Positions 8,806 through 18,000 of a stretch of DNA of 31,701 nucleotides are shown here, one piece after another; the first letter of the stretch is position 1, and each line of letters begins with the position of its first letter. The stretch spans positions 1-31,701 of the forward strand of contig CAZMXS010000054.1 of NCBI GenBank assembly GCA_964570325.1. The letters are read 5' to 3'. This DNA is from CAZMXS01 sp964570325. Its GTDB lineage: Bacteria; Verrucomicrobiota; Kiritimatiellia; CAIQIC01; CAZMXS01. The position numbers and the translations under genes were made by a program. The notes under the pieces were generated by a model. That model was not told where the DNA came from. It was given only the letters and a program-made list of their open reading frames with translations, and made no database searches.

Positions 8806-8858
8806 TTAACCGCCGATCCGCGCATATAGTCGGACTGTTTGTCAGCGAGCGACAAGTG

Positions 8859-9506
8859 ATGCGGATCGTCTCATATTGGGCCATCACGGTTTGTTATGTG
8901 CTCCTGCCTGCGTCGGTGGATGCAGGCATTCTCTGGTATACCACCGCCACCAACCGCATCAGCTATGACAGCGGCGGCACCAATTATCTGGTCGGTAGCC
9001 AGTTCGATCCCTCCGCCGGGTGCTTTGTCCAGTTGATTTACGCCGGTCCCAACAACAGCAATGACATTGCCTGGTATGAGGGCGATGGAACCAGCAATGA
9101 CGACGTGGTTATGGCAACCAACTGGTTCGGGCACAATATTTTCCTGTCTGACCGCAATGGCTGGTTCAACAACGGGGTTGCCGCCAGTGGCATCACGAAT
9201 GGCTATTTCTTCGTCCGCGCCTGGTCGGCGGCCTCCCCCAACTATGCCGCCGGACTGGTGCCGACCGCGCCGACCAACCGCTATGGGGATTCCTTTCTCT
9301 GGCAATACATGGGGGATGGTGATCCACCACAAAACCAGGTTTTCAATTTTGGCGGGGCGCTCGGGTTTTCAACCACGCTGGCGCCGATTCCTGAAGCGCC
9401 AACGTTGGCGGCATGGCTATTCGGAATAGGCTGGCTGCTGGCCCCCGTCTTCGGCGCGCGACTGCGCCGCCGCTTCCTGCTGCAACGCGGAATCGGGACC
9501 GACTGA
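8859..9506 (+). CDS. Secreted protein with PEP-CTERM-like sorting tail, function unknown
   Basis: A 215-residue protein with a signal peptide (about residues 1-20, MRIVSYWAITVCYVLLPASV). The mature part is polar, rich in Asn, Gly and aromatic residues. The C-terminus has the three-part layout of exosortase substrates: IPEAPTLAAW, a hydrophobic helix, then the basic cluster RLRRRF. The motif reads PEAP rather than PEP, and nine residues follow the basic cluster, so it is a variant. PEP-CTERM proteins are exported, processed by an exosortase and tied to exopolysaccharide or the surface. No exosortase gene is in the window. The frame opens upstream with a TTG at 8802 overlapping the previous stop, but the ATG at 8859 begins directly with the signal peptide. 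Confidence 0.75.
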   Translation: MRIVSYWAITVCYVLLPASVDAGILWYTTATNRISYDSGGTNYLVGSQFDPSAGCFVQLIYAGPNNSNDIAWYEGDGTSNDDVVMATNWFGHNIFLSDRNGWFNNGVAASGITNGYFFVRAWSAASPNYAAGLVPTAPTNRYGDSFLWQYMGDGDPPQNQVFNFGGALGFSTTLAPIPEAPTLAAWLFGIGWLLAPVFGARLRRRFLLQRGIGTD

Positions 9507-9681
9507 CCTAACTCCAGCGAACTTTATACCTGCCCTCCTGATCATTGGCAGCAAGGTGAGTTATGCGGTTGGATTCCGCTAATCATTGTATCACCAATAG
9601 GGGCTTGGATTTCACGGCCCATGCCGAATGGCCAATGGATTGCCGGATTGGAACGAAACGCGCGCCAACAGAAAAGCGATA

Positions 9682-9710
9682 TTGACCACCATTATCATGG
9701 CCGTTATCTT
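9682..9710 (+). promoter_or_regulatory. Candidate sigma-70 promoter for the PpiD-like gene
   Basis: TTGACC (9682-9687) and TATCTT (9705-9710) have the ideal 17-base spacing, about 60 bases before the ATG at 9770. The rest of the 9507-9769 gap shows only a weak GCGG/CCGC hairpin near 9565-9580. Confidence 0.5.
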
Positions 9711-9769
9711 TCCCCCCTTGTTCCCAATAAAAAAGGCTCAGATACACATAAGAAAGAGAGTCCGGCGCC

Positions 9770-11581
9770 ATGGCCATGCTGATATCCAAGTTTCACCGGC
9801 TGATCCAATCCCGTTTGCTATGGGGCATCTTCCTGATGATCATTGTGTTCACCTTCGTCATCTGGGGCACCCAGATGCCTGGTGATATCAAGGAACAGCA
9901 GGAGGCTAATGCCGCCGGCAAGTTGGATGGACAGGTGGTCACCCAGGATGAATATCGCAATGCCTACTTCAACGTCCTGATGTCATTCAGCCTGATGATG
10001 GGCCGGCCCATCACGGTTACCGATCAGATAGACAAAGAACTGCGCGCCGCCGCTTGGCGGCGAGTCGCCGCCCTCCGTCAGGCCAAGGCCCTGGGCTTGA
10101 CCGCCGCCGACAAGGATGTCGTCGCCGCCATTCAGCAGAATCCCGGTTTTGCGCCGGAGGGCCGTTTCAGTCAGGCCCACTACAACGCCTTTGTCCAGAA
10201 TGTGCTGGCCCAATTGGGATTCAACGAACTGCAGTTCGAGGAACACGTGCGGGAGGAAATCATCCTGCAGACACTGCGGCGCATGATCCAGCAGATGGCC
10301 CTGGTCTCGCCGCTGGAAGTCCAGCGCACGTTCCGCTCGCTCAGCGACACTTTCAAGCTGGCATACGTCACATTGACCGCGTCCAATGTAGCCGATACGG
10401 TGAAGCTCACCGCGGAAGATGCCAAGACCTATTTCCTTGCCAATCCGGCCGCGTTCAAGATTCCCGAAAAGGTGGTGGTCAAATACGTCGAATTCCCTTT
10501 CAGCAATTACCTTGCCCAAGCCGAGGTTACCGAGGAAGCCGCGCTGGATTTCTATAATGAAAATTTGGATGACTACGCGTTGACGAACCGTGCCAACGCA
10601 GCCACCAATGCGCTCGCCGCAGGCACCAATCTGGATGCGACCGCGCAAGCGCCCAAGTCCAACTATATTCCATTCGATGATGTCAAAACCAATATCTTTG
10701 AAGCGCTGCGGCTGCGCGCCGCGCGCGACCAGGCAGCCGAAAAAGCGACTGACTTCGTGGTCATGCTGACCCCTGATCGCAGCGGAAATGCGCCCAGTTT
10801 CGATGAGGCGGCGGGGAAATTTGGGGCTGCCGTCAAACAACTTCCGGCTTTTTCACTACGCGAGGAACTACCGGGCATCTCGGCCGGCTACGAATTCAAC
10901 CGGGCCGCCTTCCGCCTGAACCAACAGCCAGAAGAGTATTTCAGCGACGCCGTGGTCGGGTCCAACGCGGTGTATGTGCTGGCCTTGGTCGAGAAGCAAC
11001 CCGCCCGCGCGCCGGAGTACGAGGAAGTCAAGGAACAGGTGCTGCAGAAGGCGCGCGCCAATGCCTTGAACGAGGCGCTGGTCAAGAAGGCCCAGGATCT
11101 GCGCGAGGCCGTGACCAAGGCGCTGGAGGAAGGCCGGACGTTCGATTCGGCCGTTAAACCTTTCGGCGTCAAACCCGTTTGGATGAAGGAGTTCTCCGTC
11201 GCCGGCGGCGAGATGGAAACCAATCAGTACACGGAACTGATCCTGCGCGGCGTGATGACCCGCAACGCCGGCGAGGTCAGCGACTTGCTGACGGCGGAGG
11301 ACGCGGTCATTCTGGCGTACGTGGCCGATCGGAAACCTTCCGATTCCACCCAGTTCGACGAGTTGCGGCCGCAATTGATTGATTCGGCGCGCCGGCGGCG
11401 CGGCCAGGTGCTGTTCGAGGACTGGCAGAATTCGCTGTTGAAGCAAGGCCAGCTCGAAGACAAGAATGAAGCCCGTCGCAAAGCCGCCGAAGAGGCGGCG
11501 GCGGAAGGCGCCGATGTGGACGAGAACGAGGATGCGTCGGACACGGATGAAGCGCGCAGCCGCGCAAAGTTTTATCAATAG
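9770..11581 (+). CDS. ppiD: PpiD/SurA_N-type membrane-anchored periplasmic chaperone
   Basis: A 603-residue protein, close to E. coli PpiD (623), with the same plan. A short cytoplasmic start (LISKFHRLIQSRLLWG) leads into one membrane helix (about residues 17-33). A long periplasmic SurA_N-like helical chaperone region follows, with LDGQVVTQDEYRNAY and then EGRFSQAHYNAFVQ, typical of the family. PpiD assists folding of exported proteins as they leave the SecYEG translocon. In the expected parvulin position (about residues 325-420) I do not find the usual GGDLG-type motif, so the isomerase is probably degenerate; the E. coli protein is also regarded as inactive. The C-terminal 40 residues are highly charged. 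The ribosome site GAGAG lies nine bases before the start. The stop overlaps the convergent GT39 gene by seven bases. Confidence 0.8.
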   Translation: MAMLISKFHRLIQSRLLWGIFLMIIVFTFVIWGTQMPGDIKEQQEANAAGKLDGQVVTQDEYRNAYFNVLMSFSLMMGRPITVTDQIDKELRAAAWRRVAALRQAKALGLTAADKDVVAAIQQNPGFAPEGRFSQAHYNAFVQNVLAQLGFNELQFEEHVREEIILQTLRRMIQQMALVSPLEVQRTFRSLSDTFKLAYVTLTASNVADTVKLTAEDAKTYFLANPAAFKIPEKVVVKYVEFPFSNYLAQAEVTEEAALDFYNENLDDYALTNRANAATNALAAGTNLDATAQAPKSNYIPFDDVKTNIFEALRLRAARDQAAEKATDFVVMLTPDRSGNAPSFDEAAGKFGAAVKQLPAFSLREELPGISAGYEFNRAAFRLNQQPEEYFSDAVVGSNAVYVLALVEKQPARAPEYEEVKEQVLQKARANALNEALVKKAQDLREAVTKALEEGRTFDSAVKPFGVKPVWMKEFSVAGGEMETNQYTELILRGVMTRNAGEVSDLLTAEDAVILAYVADRKPSDSTQFDELRPQLIDSARRRRGQVLFEDWQNSLLKQGQLEDKNEARRKAAEEAAAEGADVDENEDASDTDEARSRAKFYQ

Positions 11582-13305
11582 CGAACTTCCGGCGCGGTAG
11601 AGTCGGCGTTCTCACCCGCCGCGCTCCGCCACACGGCCGCCACCAGCTTGCGGTGTGTTTTCTTCTCCCACGAGAATGACCACTCCGCCACCGCTTGAAC
11701 CAGCTCCGGCGCATGGTCGGCCGCTTGCTCGAGTTCATCCCAATCGCGGCGAGTCAGGACCAGGACCCGATTGCCCGGCGCGGCTCGGAGGAAAGCCAGG
11801 GCCGCCGCAGGGTTATCCAACTGCGGATGAGGCCGGTCGCCATTGAAATAAAAAGCCACACTGGCATACGGTGTCCGGTAAAACCCGACCTGGGCGGCGG
11901 GAAGCGCGAGCGCGCGCAAGCCGGTCGTGAAAGCCCGCCGCGTGCGCAAGGCATCGGTCGCGGGGTGCAGCACGGCGTAATACCCGCCCAGCAGGATAGC
12001 GGTCGCCAACAAATGCGGCGCGGCGCCACGCGCCACGCCCAGCCCCTCTATCCACGCCGGGCGCGCCCGGGCAAGCCACCATGGCAGCAACGCCAGGAGA
12101 CTGAGCAACAGTGCGCCCAGCTTCAGGTCAACCGGCAGTTCAATACCGCGACGTTGAATGAACCAGGCAGCCGGCGCGGCCAGCGCGCAAATCGCCGTTA
12201 GCAACGCGCAAATCCCGGCTTGAATACGCAGGGCCCAACGGCGGGCGGGGTCATCCGCCGCCGCCGTTTCCAACCACACGGCCGTCATCAACGCACACAG
12301 CGGCACGAGCGGCAAAATGTAATAACTGCGCCGCGAACCCGATGCGGTAAAAAAGAGGAACACCAGCAGGCCCGCCTCCAGCAGCCAACGCGTCGGCGTG
12401 TAGCGCCGCTCCCGCCGGCAGGCCTGAACTTCGGGCCCCAGCCCGATCAGCCAAACAAGCGACCAGGGCAGGAACAACAACGGCAGATAATAGAAATAGA
12501 CATAGAACGGTTCCTTATGATCGAACGGATTGAAATAGCGTTGAACATTCTCGCGGAAAACCAAGGTCAAGCCGCTGGCGCTGTAGTCGCCGCGCGTGAC
12601 GCTCTCCGCGATAAATGGGAGTAAATAGACCGCCAGACCCAGCACCACCCCAAACAGATGTCCGGGCCGCAACCCCTCTTTCCAACGCCCCACCCGCAGC
12701 ATGTCCGGCGCAATCGCCAAGACAGGCACCGCCAACGCCGCCAGTCCCTTCATCTGCGCCCCGATGAAACATAACAGGTAAAAAACGCTCCATTTGATCC
12801 AACTGGCGCGGTCGCGCGCGGCCCAATACCAGGCCACGGCCAGCAGGCTGAAAGCCAGGTTTTCCATGTCGGCCTGGCCCGTGCGTGCCCAAAACAGAAA
12901 CCCGTGGCTGGCCAGCAGGATCCAGCCGGCGGTTCGCCCGACGACTGGCCCCCACAAACACCAGCCGAGTCGGCGCACGGCGATCAGCGCCAACCAGCCG
13001 GCCAGCGCGCTGGGGAAGCGCAAGGCCCATTCATTGACTCCGCCGGTTACCCACGCCGCCGCCACGATCGTCCAGTATCCCAGCAATGGCTTGTCGAAAT
13101 AGGGCTGACCATTGATCAACGGATGCAGGTAATCTCCTGAAAACCGCATCCAGCGGGCAACCTCAGCCCAACGATCCTCGGCGGTCCACAGTTCCCGCAC
13201 ACCCAGGTTCCAAAAGAGCATAAAGGCGGCCGCCGCCCAAAACAACCAATCGCCCCCGAGATAACCGGAGTTTCGCGCGCGCGGCGCCGCAGGTGCCGAA
13301 TCCAT
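11575..13305 (-). CDS. GT39/ArnT-like membrane glycosyltransferase
   Basis: A 576-residue polytopic inner-membrane protein of the dolichyl/undecaprenyl-phosphate sugar transferase type. These enzymes move a sugar from a polyprenyl-phosphate donor to a lipid or protein on the periplasmic side. The first periplasmic loop has TAEDRWAEVARWM (residues 41-53), aligning with the DEARYAEIAREM motif of the family. The second has YFDKPLLGYW (K72), the KPP-LxYW motif. About ten hydrophobic helices follow. The first Asp of the family DE motif is Ala here (A42-E43), with an Asp one place later (D44). I chose the ATG at 13305, one base after the stop of the upstream kinase (TGACATG). A GTG at 13317 would overlap that gene. 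The coupling suggests both act on the same lipid. The acceptor is unknown. Confidence 0.8.
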   Translation of the reverse strand: MDSAPAAPRARNSGYLGGDWLFWAAAAFMLFWNLGVRELWTAEDRWAEVARWMRFSGDYLHPLINGQPYFDKPLLGYWTIVAAAWVTGGVNEWALRFPSALAGWLALIAVRRLGWCLWGPVVGRTAGWILLASHGFLFWARTGQADMENLAFSLLAVAWYWAARDRASWIKWSVFYLLCFIGAQMKGLAALAVPVLAIAPDMLRVGRWKEGLRPGHLFGVVLGLAVYLLPFIAESVTRGDYSASGLTLVFRENVQRYFNPFDHKEPFYVYFYYLPLLFLPWSLVWLIGLGPEVQACRRERRYTPTRWLLEAGLLVFLFFTASGSRRSYYILPLVPLCALMTAVWLETAAADDPARRWALRIQAGICALLTAICALAAPAAWFIQRRGIELPVDLKLGALLLSLLALLPWWLARARPAWIEGLGVARGAAPHLLATAILLGGYYAVLHPATDALRTRRAFTTGLRALALPAAQVGFYRTPYASVAFYFNGDRPHPQLDNPAAALAFLRAAPGNRVLVLTRRDWDELEQAADHAPELVQAVAEWSFSWEKKTHRKLVAAVWRSAAGENADSTAPEVRY

Positions 13306-13306
13306 G

Positions 13307-14125
13307 TCAGGCCACACCTTTCGTTTCGCGTGGCGGCGCGCCGAAAATGCGGGCTCGCCGATCGCGCAGCATCCGCTTGAAGCGCCGCACAGTCTTATTG
13401 AGTTTGATGGTCCGGTAGATTCGCGGAATCAGGTAGGCCGGCGACCGCCGGTTGAACTGGTTAAAGCGCCGCGCCGCCGGCAGGTTGTCCTCCAGCGTTA
13501 TGAAATCGAACAACTCCCCCACGCGGCCCAAAATATTGCGCTTGAAGCGCGAATCAATCATCACAATGCGGCCGTTCTCGACCAGAAAATTCTCGGGCTT
13601 GGCATCGGCATGGCGGCATCCGGCTCGATGAATTTTGCGCAGTGCGTCAAGTACCATGGGCAGCAGGCGCTCGTCGCAATGCGCACAATCTACGCCATCC
13701 ACAAAGGAATACAGAAAGAAGGTCTCCCGAACCATGCCATGCACACGTCTTTCGATGGCCAGAATCGGCTGATACACTTCGTGGATGCCGGCGCGACGCA
13801 GTCGGATCGCCCTCTTCAACGCAGCGAAGGCCTCGCTGTCCTTGATCAGCGTCATCAGGTGTTTGGCCAGGATGGCATGTTCGCGCCGCGAATACTTTAG
13901 CACCACCCGCTCCTGTAACGGCTGAATCTGCTGGACGGTGTCGCGGTAGGAGTGCTTGTACTCTTGGATCAGGTTCAGCTTCTCGAACCGAATGATCCGG
14001 GGCACAAGGGCAAGATATTCCCGTTTTTCGGCGTTGCACAGCACATTCCAATCGCCGCAGCGGGCGGCGATGATACCGTCTGCCTCGCCTATCAACCTGC
14101 AGGTTTCAGAAGCCATCAATGCCAT
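13307..14125 (-). CDS. RfaY/WaaY-like LPS core heptose kinase family protein
   Basis: A 272-residue soluble protein with the minimal eukaryotic-like kinase fold of lipopolysaccharide core kinases. The putative ATP-binding lysine is K77 in ERVVLKYSR. The catalytic loop reads RHADAKPENF, with H172, D174, K176 and N179. The metal-binding Asp is D191 in VMIDSRFKRN, replacing DFG. The arrangement and the LRKIHRAGCRHADAKPENF context resemble E. coli RfaY, which phosphorylates heptose II of the inner core. The gene is coupled by a one-base gap to the GT39 membrane sugar transferase, so both may modify LPS core or another surface glycan. Start at 14125; an in-frame ATG at 14116 is possible, and no strong ribosome site is seen for either. 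The actual substrate is unknown, and other small kinases of this superfamily would look similar. Confidence 0.7.
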   Translation of the reverse strand: MALMASETCRLIGEADGIIAARCGDWNVLCNAEKREYLALVPRIIRFEKLNLIQEYKHSYRDTVQQIQPLQERVVLKYSRREHAILAKHLMTLIKDSEAFAALKRAIRLRRAGIHEVYQPILAIERRVHGMVRETFFLYSFVDGVDCAHCDERLLPMVLDALRKIHRAGCRHADAKPENFLVENGRIVMIDSRFKRNILGRVGELFDFITLEDNLPAARRFNQFNRRSPAYLIPRIYRTIKLNKTVRRFKRMLRDRRARIFGAPPRETKGVA

Positions 14126-14360
14126 ACTGTAATGTTAAATTGGCATTAGCGCATGAAAAATCCGATGGGCAGACAATCGCGGATTGAATGACCGCGCGCG
14201 ACCTGAAGCCGCATGCTGGAAGGATGACATCGGACAACGGCGATGACGGCATCAGTTGCGAGTGGAACGTATCCGTAACGGTGCGCGACTGCCAGGTATT
14301 TAGGAATCGTTTTGAAATGTTTCCGCCGAGTGCGCGAGTTGGTCGGCGGGCCCTGACGCA

Positions 14361-14873
14361 CTACGGCGTCGCCAGCGATTTCAACACCGCCGCGGCGGCC
14401 TGCGCGCCCTCGGCATCGCCTGCTTCAGCCTCGAACCAGATTTCGGCCACCTTGCCGTTGCCCAAATCATACCAGCCACAGGCGAATACACAGGCGTTGC
14501 CTTCATCATCCTTGCCCTTGCCCGCTGCGGAGAACCCTTTCAAGCCATTCAGCGTGTCCTCAGTGGCTTCCTCCATCTCCACATCGCTGTAAGTGCCGTC
14601 AATATAGCCCTCCGTCTCCGCGATCGCGATGTCTATATCCTCGGCGTCATACGGGATTGTGCGAAAATACAAAATTGCGCCGGTGGGTCCTTCAACGGTG
14701 AAATAGCCGGTTTCATCCTCGGCCGGCGTCAGCTTCCAGTTGTCGGGCGTCTGGATTACGAATAAGGGGGCGTCAGCCGTCGGATAAGCAACCTTCTGCG
14801 CAGCCCACGCGCTCGAAAAGCTCAATCCCATCGCCAGAAAAAACAATACGGCAGCCCGTTTATTTAATGTCAT
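14361..14873 (-). CDS. Small exported protein, function unknown
   Basis: A 170-residue protein with a clear signal peptide (residues 1-24, cleavage after AWA). The mature part of about 146 residues begins QKVAYPTADAPLFVIQTP and has alternating strands and helices. It contains a FTVEGPTGAILYFRT stretch, an acidic middle (TYSDVEMEEATEDT) and an Ala-rich terminal helix. Two Cys (CVFAC) could form a disulphide. The pattern 'exported, NWKLTP ... GPTGAILYFRTI ... NGLKGFSAAG' recalls PsbP-like or small periplasmic lipid-interacting folds, but I cannot assign a family. A good ribosome site AAGGAG lies seven bases before the ATG. It is on the same strand as the giant amylase gene, 150 bases downstream of its stop, and might be transcribed with it. 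Confidence 0.75.
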   Translation of the reverse strand: MTLNKRAAVLFFLAMGLSFSSAWAAQKVAYPTADAPLFVIQTPDNWKLTPAEDETGYFTVEGPTGAILYFRTIPYDAEDIDIAIAETEGYIDGTYSDVEMEEATEDTLNGLKGFSAAGKGKDDEGNACVFACGWYDLGNGKVAEIWFEAEAGDAEGAQAAAAVLKSLATP

Positions 14874-14989
14874 CTTTGCGCTCCTTGGATTGCTTTTCAG
14901 CTTGCCGTTCGCGATTTTCCTTCGCTGGATATGCTAGGATATGGCATACGGCATAGCAATCCCGGAATCGAGCCATGCCGCTCCGGTAG

Positions 14990-15009
14990 GGAGCACAGGC
15001 GTCTTGCCC
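14990..15009. repeat. Short GC-rich interspersed element, copy 1
   Basis: GGAGCACAGGCGTCTTGCCC lies just after the stop of the giant amylase gene (15024, minus strand). A second copy in inverse orientation is at 24557-24576, just after the stop of the 78-residue gene. The two match at 15 of 20 positions and all five differences are transitions. It is not coding and may act as a 3'-end hairpin or REP-like repeat. Confidence 0.45.
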
Positions 15010-15023
15010 ATCTTGAATTTGGC

Positions 15024-18000
15024 TTATTGCAGCCCGACCCTCACGCGGTACTGCCGATTCGTCACATACGGCGGATCGGGGTCGGTGGCCGACCCGTCGT
15101 CTGTCCACACCACAGTGGAACCGCTGCCCATGAAGTTGGTCGCCTGGACCCAGCGCGCGTTGTTGCTCAAGCTGCCGTTGGCATACCAGACAGAGTAACG
15201 GCGGTTGCTGATGGTCGGAATGTCAAAGCGGAATCCGCTCGCCGGCTGACGCTGGAAGTTGCTTACGACAAAGACGCTGTTCGGATTGGTCGGATTGGAG
15301 CCGGCGACATATTCCTGCCAATCCAACATACCGTCATGGTCGTAATCCGTGATCCCGCTCGCGTTGGCCGGGCTGCCGAAATGCTGGGTCTCGTAATCGT
15401 CCGGAATCCCGTCGCCGTCGGCGTCCGCGCTGGCAGTCTGCGCGGCGAACTCCAATGCAAACATGAAATCGTTGGTGCCGACCAGTTCCACCTGGTGCGT
15501 CTGGGCCTGGTTGCGCATGTTGATGGTGTAAAACGCAACGCCCTGCGCGGGATTGTCGTCGTTGGCCAGCAGGTTGAATCCCGTGTTGTGGCCGGCATCG
15601 GCGTAACCGATAGCGGCGCTGACCGCCGCGCCGCCGCCGCTGTTAGTCAGTGACATTACGCCGCCCGCAGGCCGCTCGGCGCCCAGGTACGCCTGCCCAT
15701 CCGTCAACAAACTGGCCAGATTCGGCGTGAGCCCGTGCCGCACATAAAGCACGCCGCCGTTGAGCCCGCTATTCACCTGATAGCGCGCCTCCAGTTTGCC
15801 GCTCGCCGGAGCCAGGGTGACGGTCTTGATAATTTTACCGTTAGTCGAAGCGATACGCCAACCGTTGGTCCAGTTCGTAAAACCATACAGGTCGTTCACA
15901 TAAGCCGTCGTTCCCGCCCACCAATCCTTAAAGCACGAGGTTCGGAAGGCGGTCACGTTCCAGTTGGTTTCCACGTTGTAGGCGCCCTCCCATTCTGTCT
16001 CGGAACCGGAATAGCCGACAACGTTGCCCACCACCTGGTAAATTCCGCCGTCCGCGGGATTCCGCACCCAAGCCCCCACCATGCGCCCGCCACAGCGTTC
16101 AAAAACAGTGAACAAGCGGTCGTTGTACAGCAGATACTCGTTTTCGCCGTCCAGATCCACATCCTGCGCCGCGTTTGTCGCGGCGCCCAGGCCGGCAGCC
16201 GACCCGGCCCATTGATCCAGCCGCTTGTAAATGGCAGCGAACCGCGATTGCGATTGCGCATGTTTGGCAAATCCAATCAGACTGTTCCAACTGGTGTCGG
16301 GATACATGTAGTCGCCGGTGCTGAAACGGCTGAGATTGTTGTTATCTTCCTCATGCCAGGCGGTCTGGAACACCGAGGCATGCAACGCGCTGCGCGCCAG
16401 GCGCGCCACTTGGACGTTGGTGATCGTTGAAACCGCCTGCCAGGCGGATGAAATGATCCCCGAGAAATAGACCATGCCGTAAGCCTGCGGCACATTAACG
16501 CCGGGACGGACCTCGAACACCTTGCCTTGCAGTCCTTCTTCGAGCGCCGAACCGACATACCAGTTGTCGTAGTTGCCCTGCGAGGAATGATTGACCCAAT
16601 CGTGTCCCTGCTTGCTCAATGTCGCCGCCCCGCGATCAATCCGCCACCAATCATCGCCGTGGCCGTCGCCCGTCAGGTCCACCTGACCCGTCGCCACTTC
16701 CTCCAACGCCACAGCCTGAACCCATGGATGGTTCGCAATCCAGCGCACGTTCTTGTCATACGCGTCGGCGCTCGCATTGGCGCCGAAGTCCTCCCAGTTG
16801 CTGAACAAGGTCACCACCTGATCCTGCGTGCCGCTGCGCGCACGGCGGCTGAAGAGCTCGCGGAGGGGCATGTTCAACCCCTGGTCGGTATTCAGGAAAC
16901 GATAACGGCTGGCGTCGTTGTTGATCACGAAGCAATCCACCCCGTGGATGCGATTAATCCGGTAGCCGTCGTCGCTCAACGCGGTGTTGCGGCCAAACCA
17001 TGACCACATGTGCGTGTTCTGGTCTATCAACGTGCTTCGGTAGCCCATGCCGAGCACTTTGCCCAATACATCCGCATCCACCAGACGCTCGGGAGTCCAG
17101 AACACGGTGTTGCTGGTGAACGTCACACCGTAGATGGTCTGCAGGTAGTCGCGGGCCAGGTTTGCGTTGTCGTTGTTAAAGGCCGATGTGAAATACGGCA
17201 ACATGTGGTCGGAGAAGGTGCTGCCGAGCAGGTGGACTACGTTCGTGCGGATCAACTCCGCAATCCAGGCGTTCAGCGCCGGTCCGTCGCGCCAGGCCGG
17301 GCTGATATTGGTATCCACCCGGGCCCACTGGATGGCCGCCGCCAACGTCGGAGTAATGTGCAGGTTCAAAGGCTGGCGGTATACGGCATGCGGGACCAGC
17401 GGGCGGTAATAACCGGCGCCGCTGCCGTTATTGACGAGATTCTGAATAACGCTGCCCGGCTGGATCGCCTGGTTGCCGTGCGCCACAAAGGCCACCTTGG
17501 CGGCCTTGCCGCGGTCGTTGGCATCGCCGGCCGACAGCCCCACCCAACTGTACAACCGGCCGTTCTGAATAATGTTGTCCTGATCGCGCCAATAATCCGA
17601 GCAAACCCAGTCATCGGTCAACGAGTCGCGCAGATCGTTGCGGTAGCCGATATCGCCGGGACCGACGGGGCTGTTCTGCGTGCCATCCTTCATGGTAAAC
17701 ACCTGAAAATTCAGGTCGGCCGGATTCAATCCGTTCCAGCCGGCGTCCAGCAGGGCCTGGCGGCTGATCGAAAACTCGACGGCGTCCAATTCCGAATTGA
17801 AGTACGCTTCCTTGAAGCCATTGGCTGTGTTCTGGTCGCGCGCGACAACACCGTAGGGCGTCAGGTCGTCGAGCGCCGAGAGCGAGTTATTGGCGCGCTG
17901 AGTATCCACATATACGCGCCCATTGTTACCGCCATAAACCGCCACGGCGGCCTCCCAACGCATCTCGGTCACCATGTCCGCGGAGTCCGGCAGACTATAT

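Noticed and set aside
14146..14361. 71-codon minus-strand frame between the kinase and the small exported protein
   Set aside because: No ribosome site, no plausible domain or signal, and a composition like neighbouring noncoding sequence.
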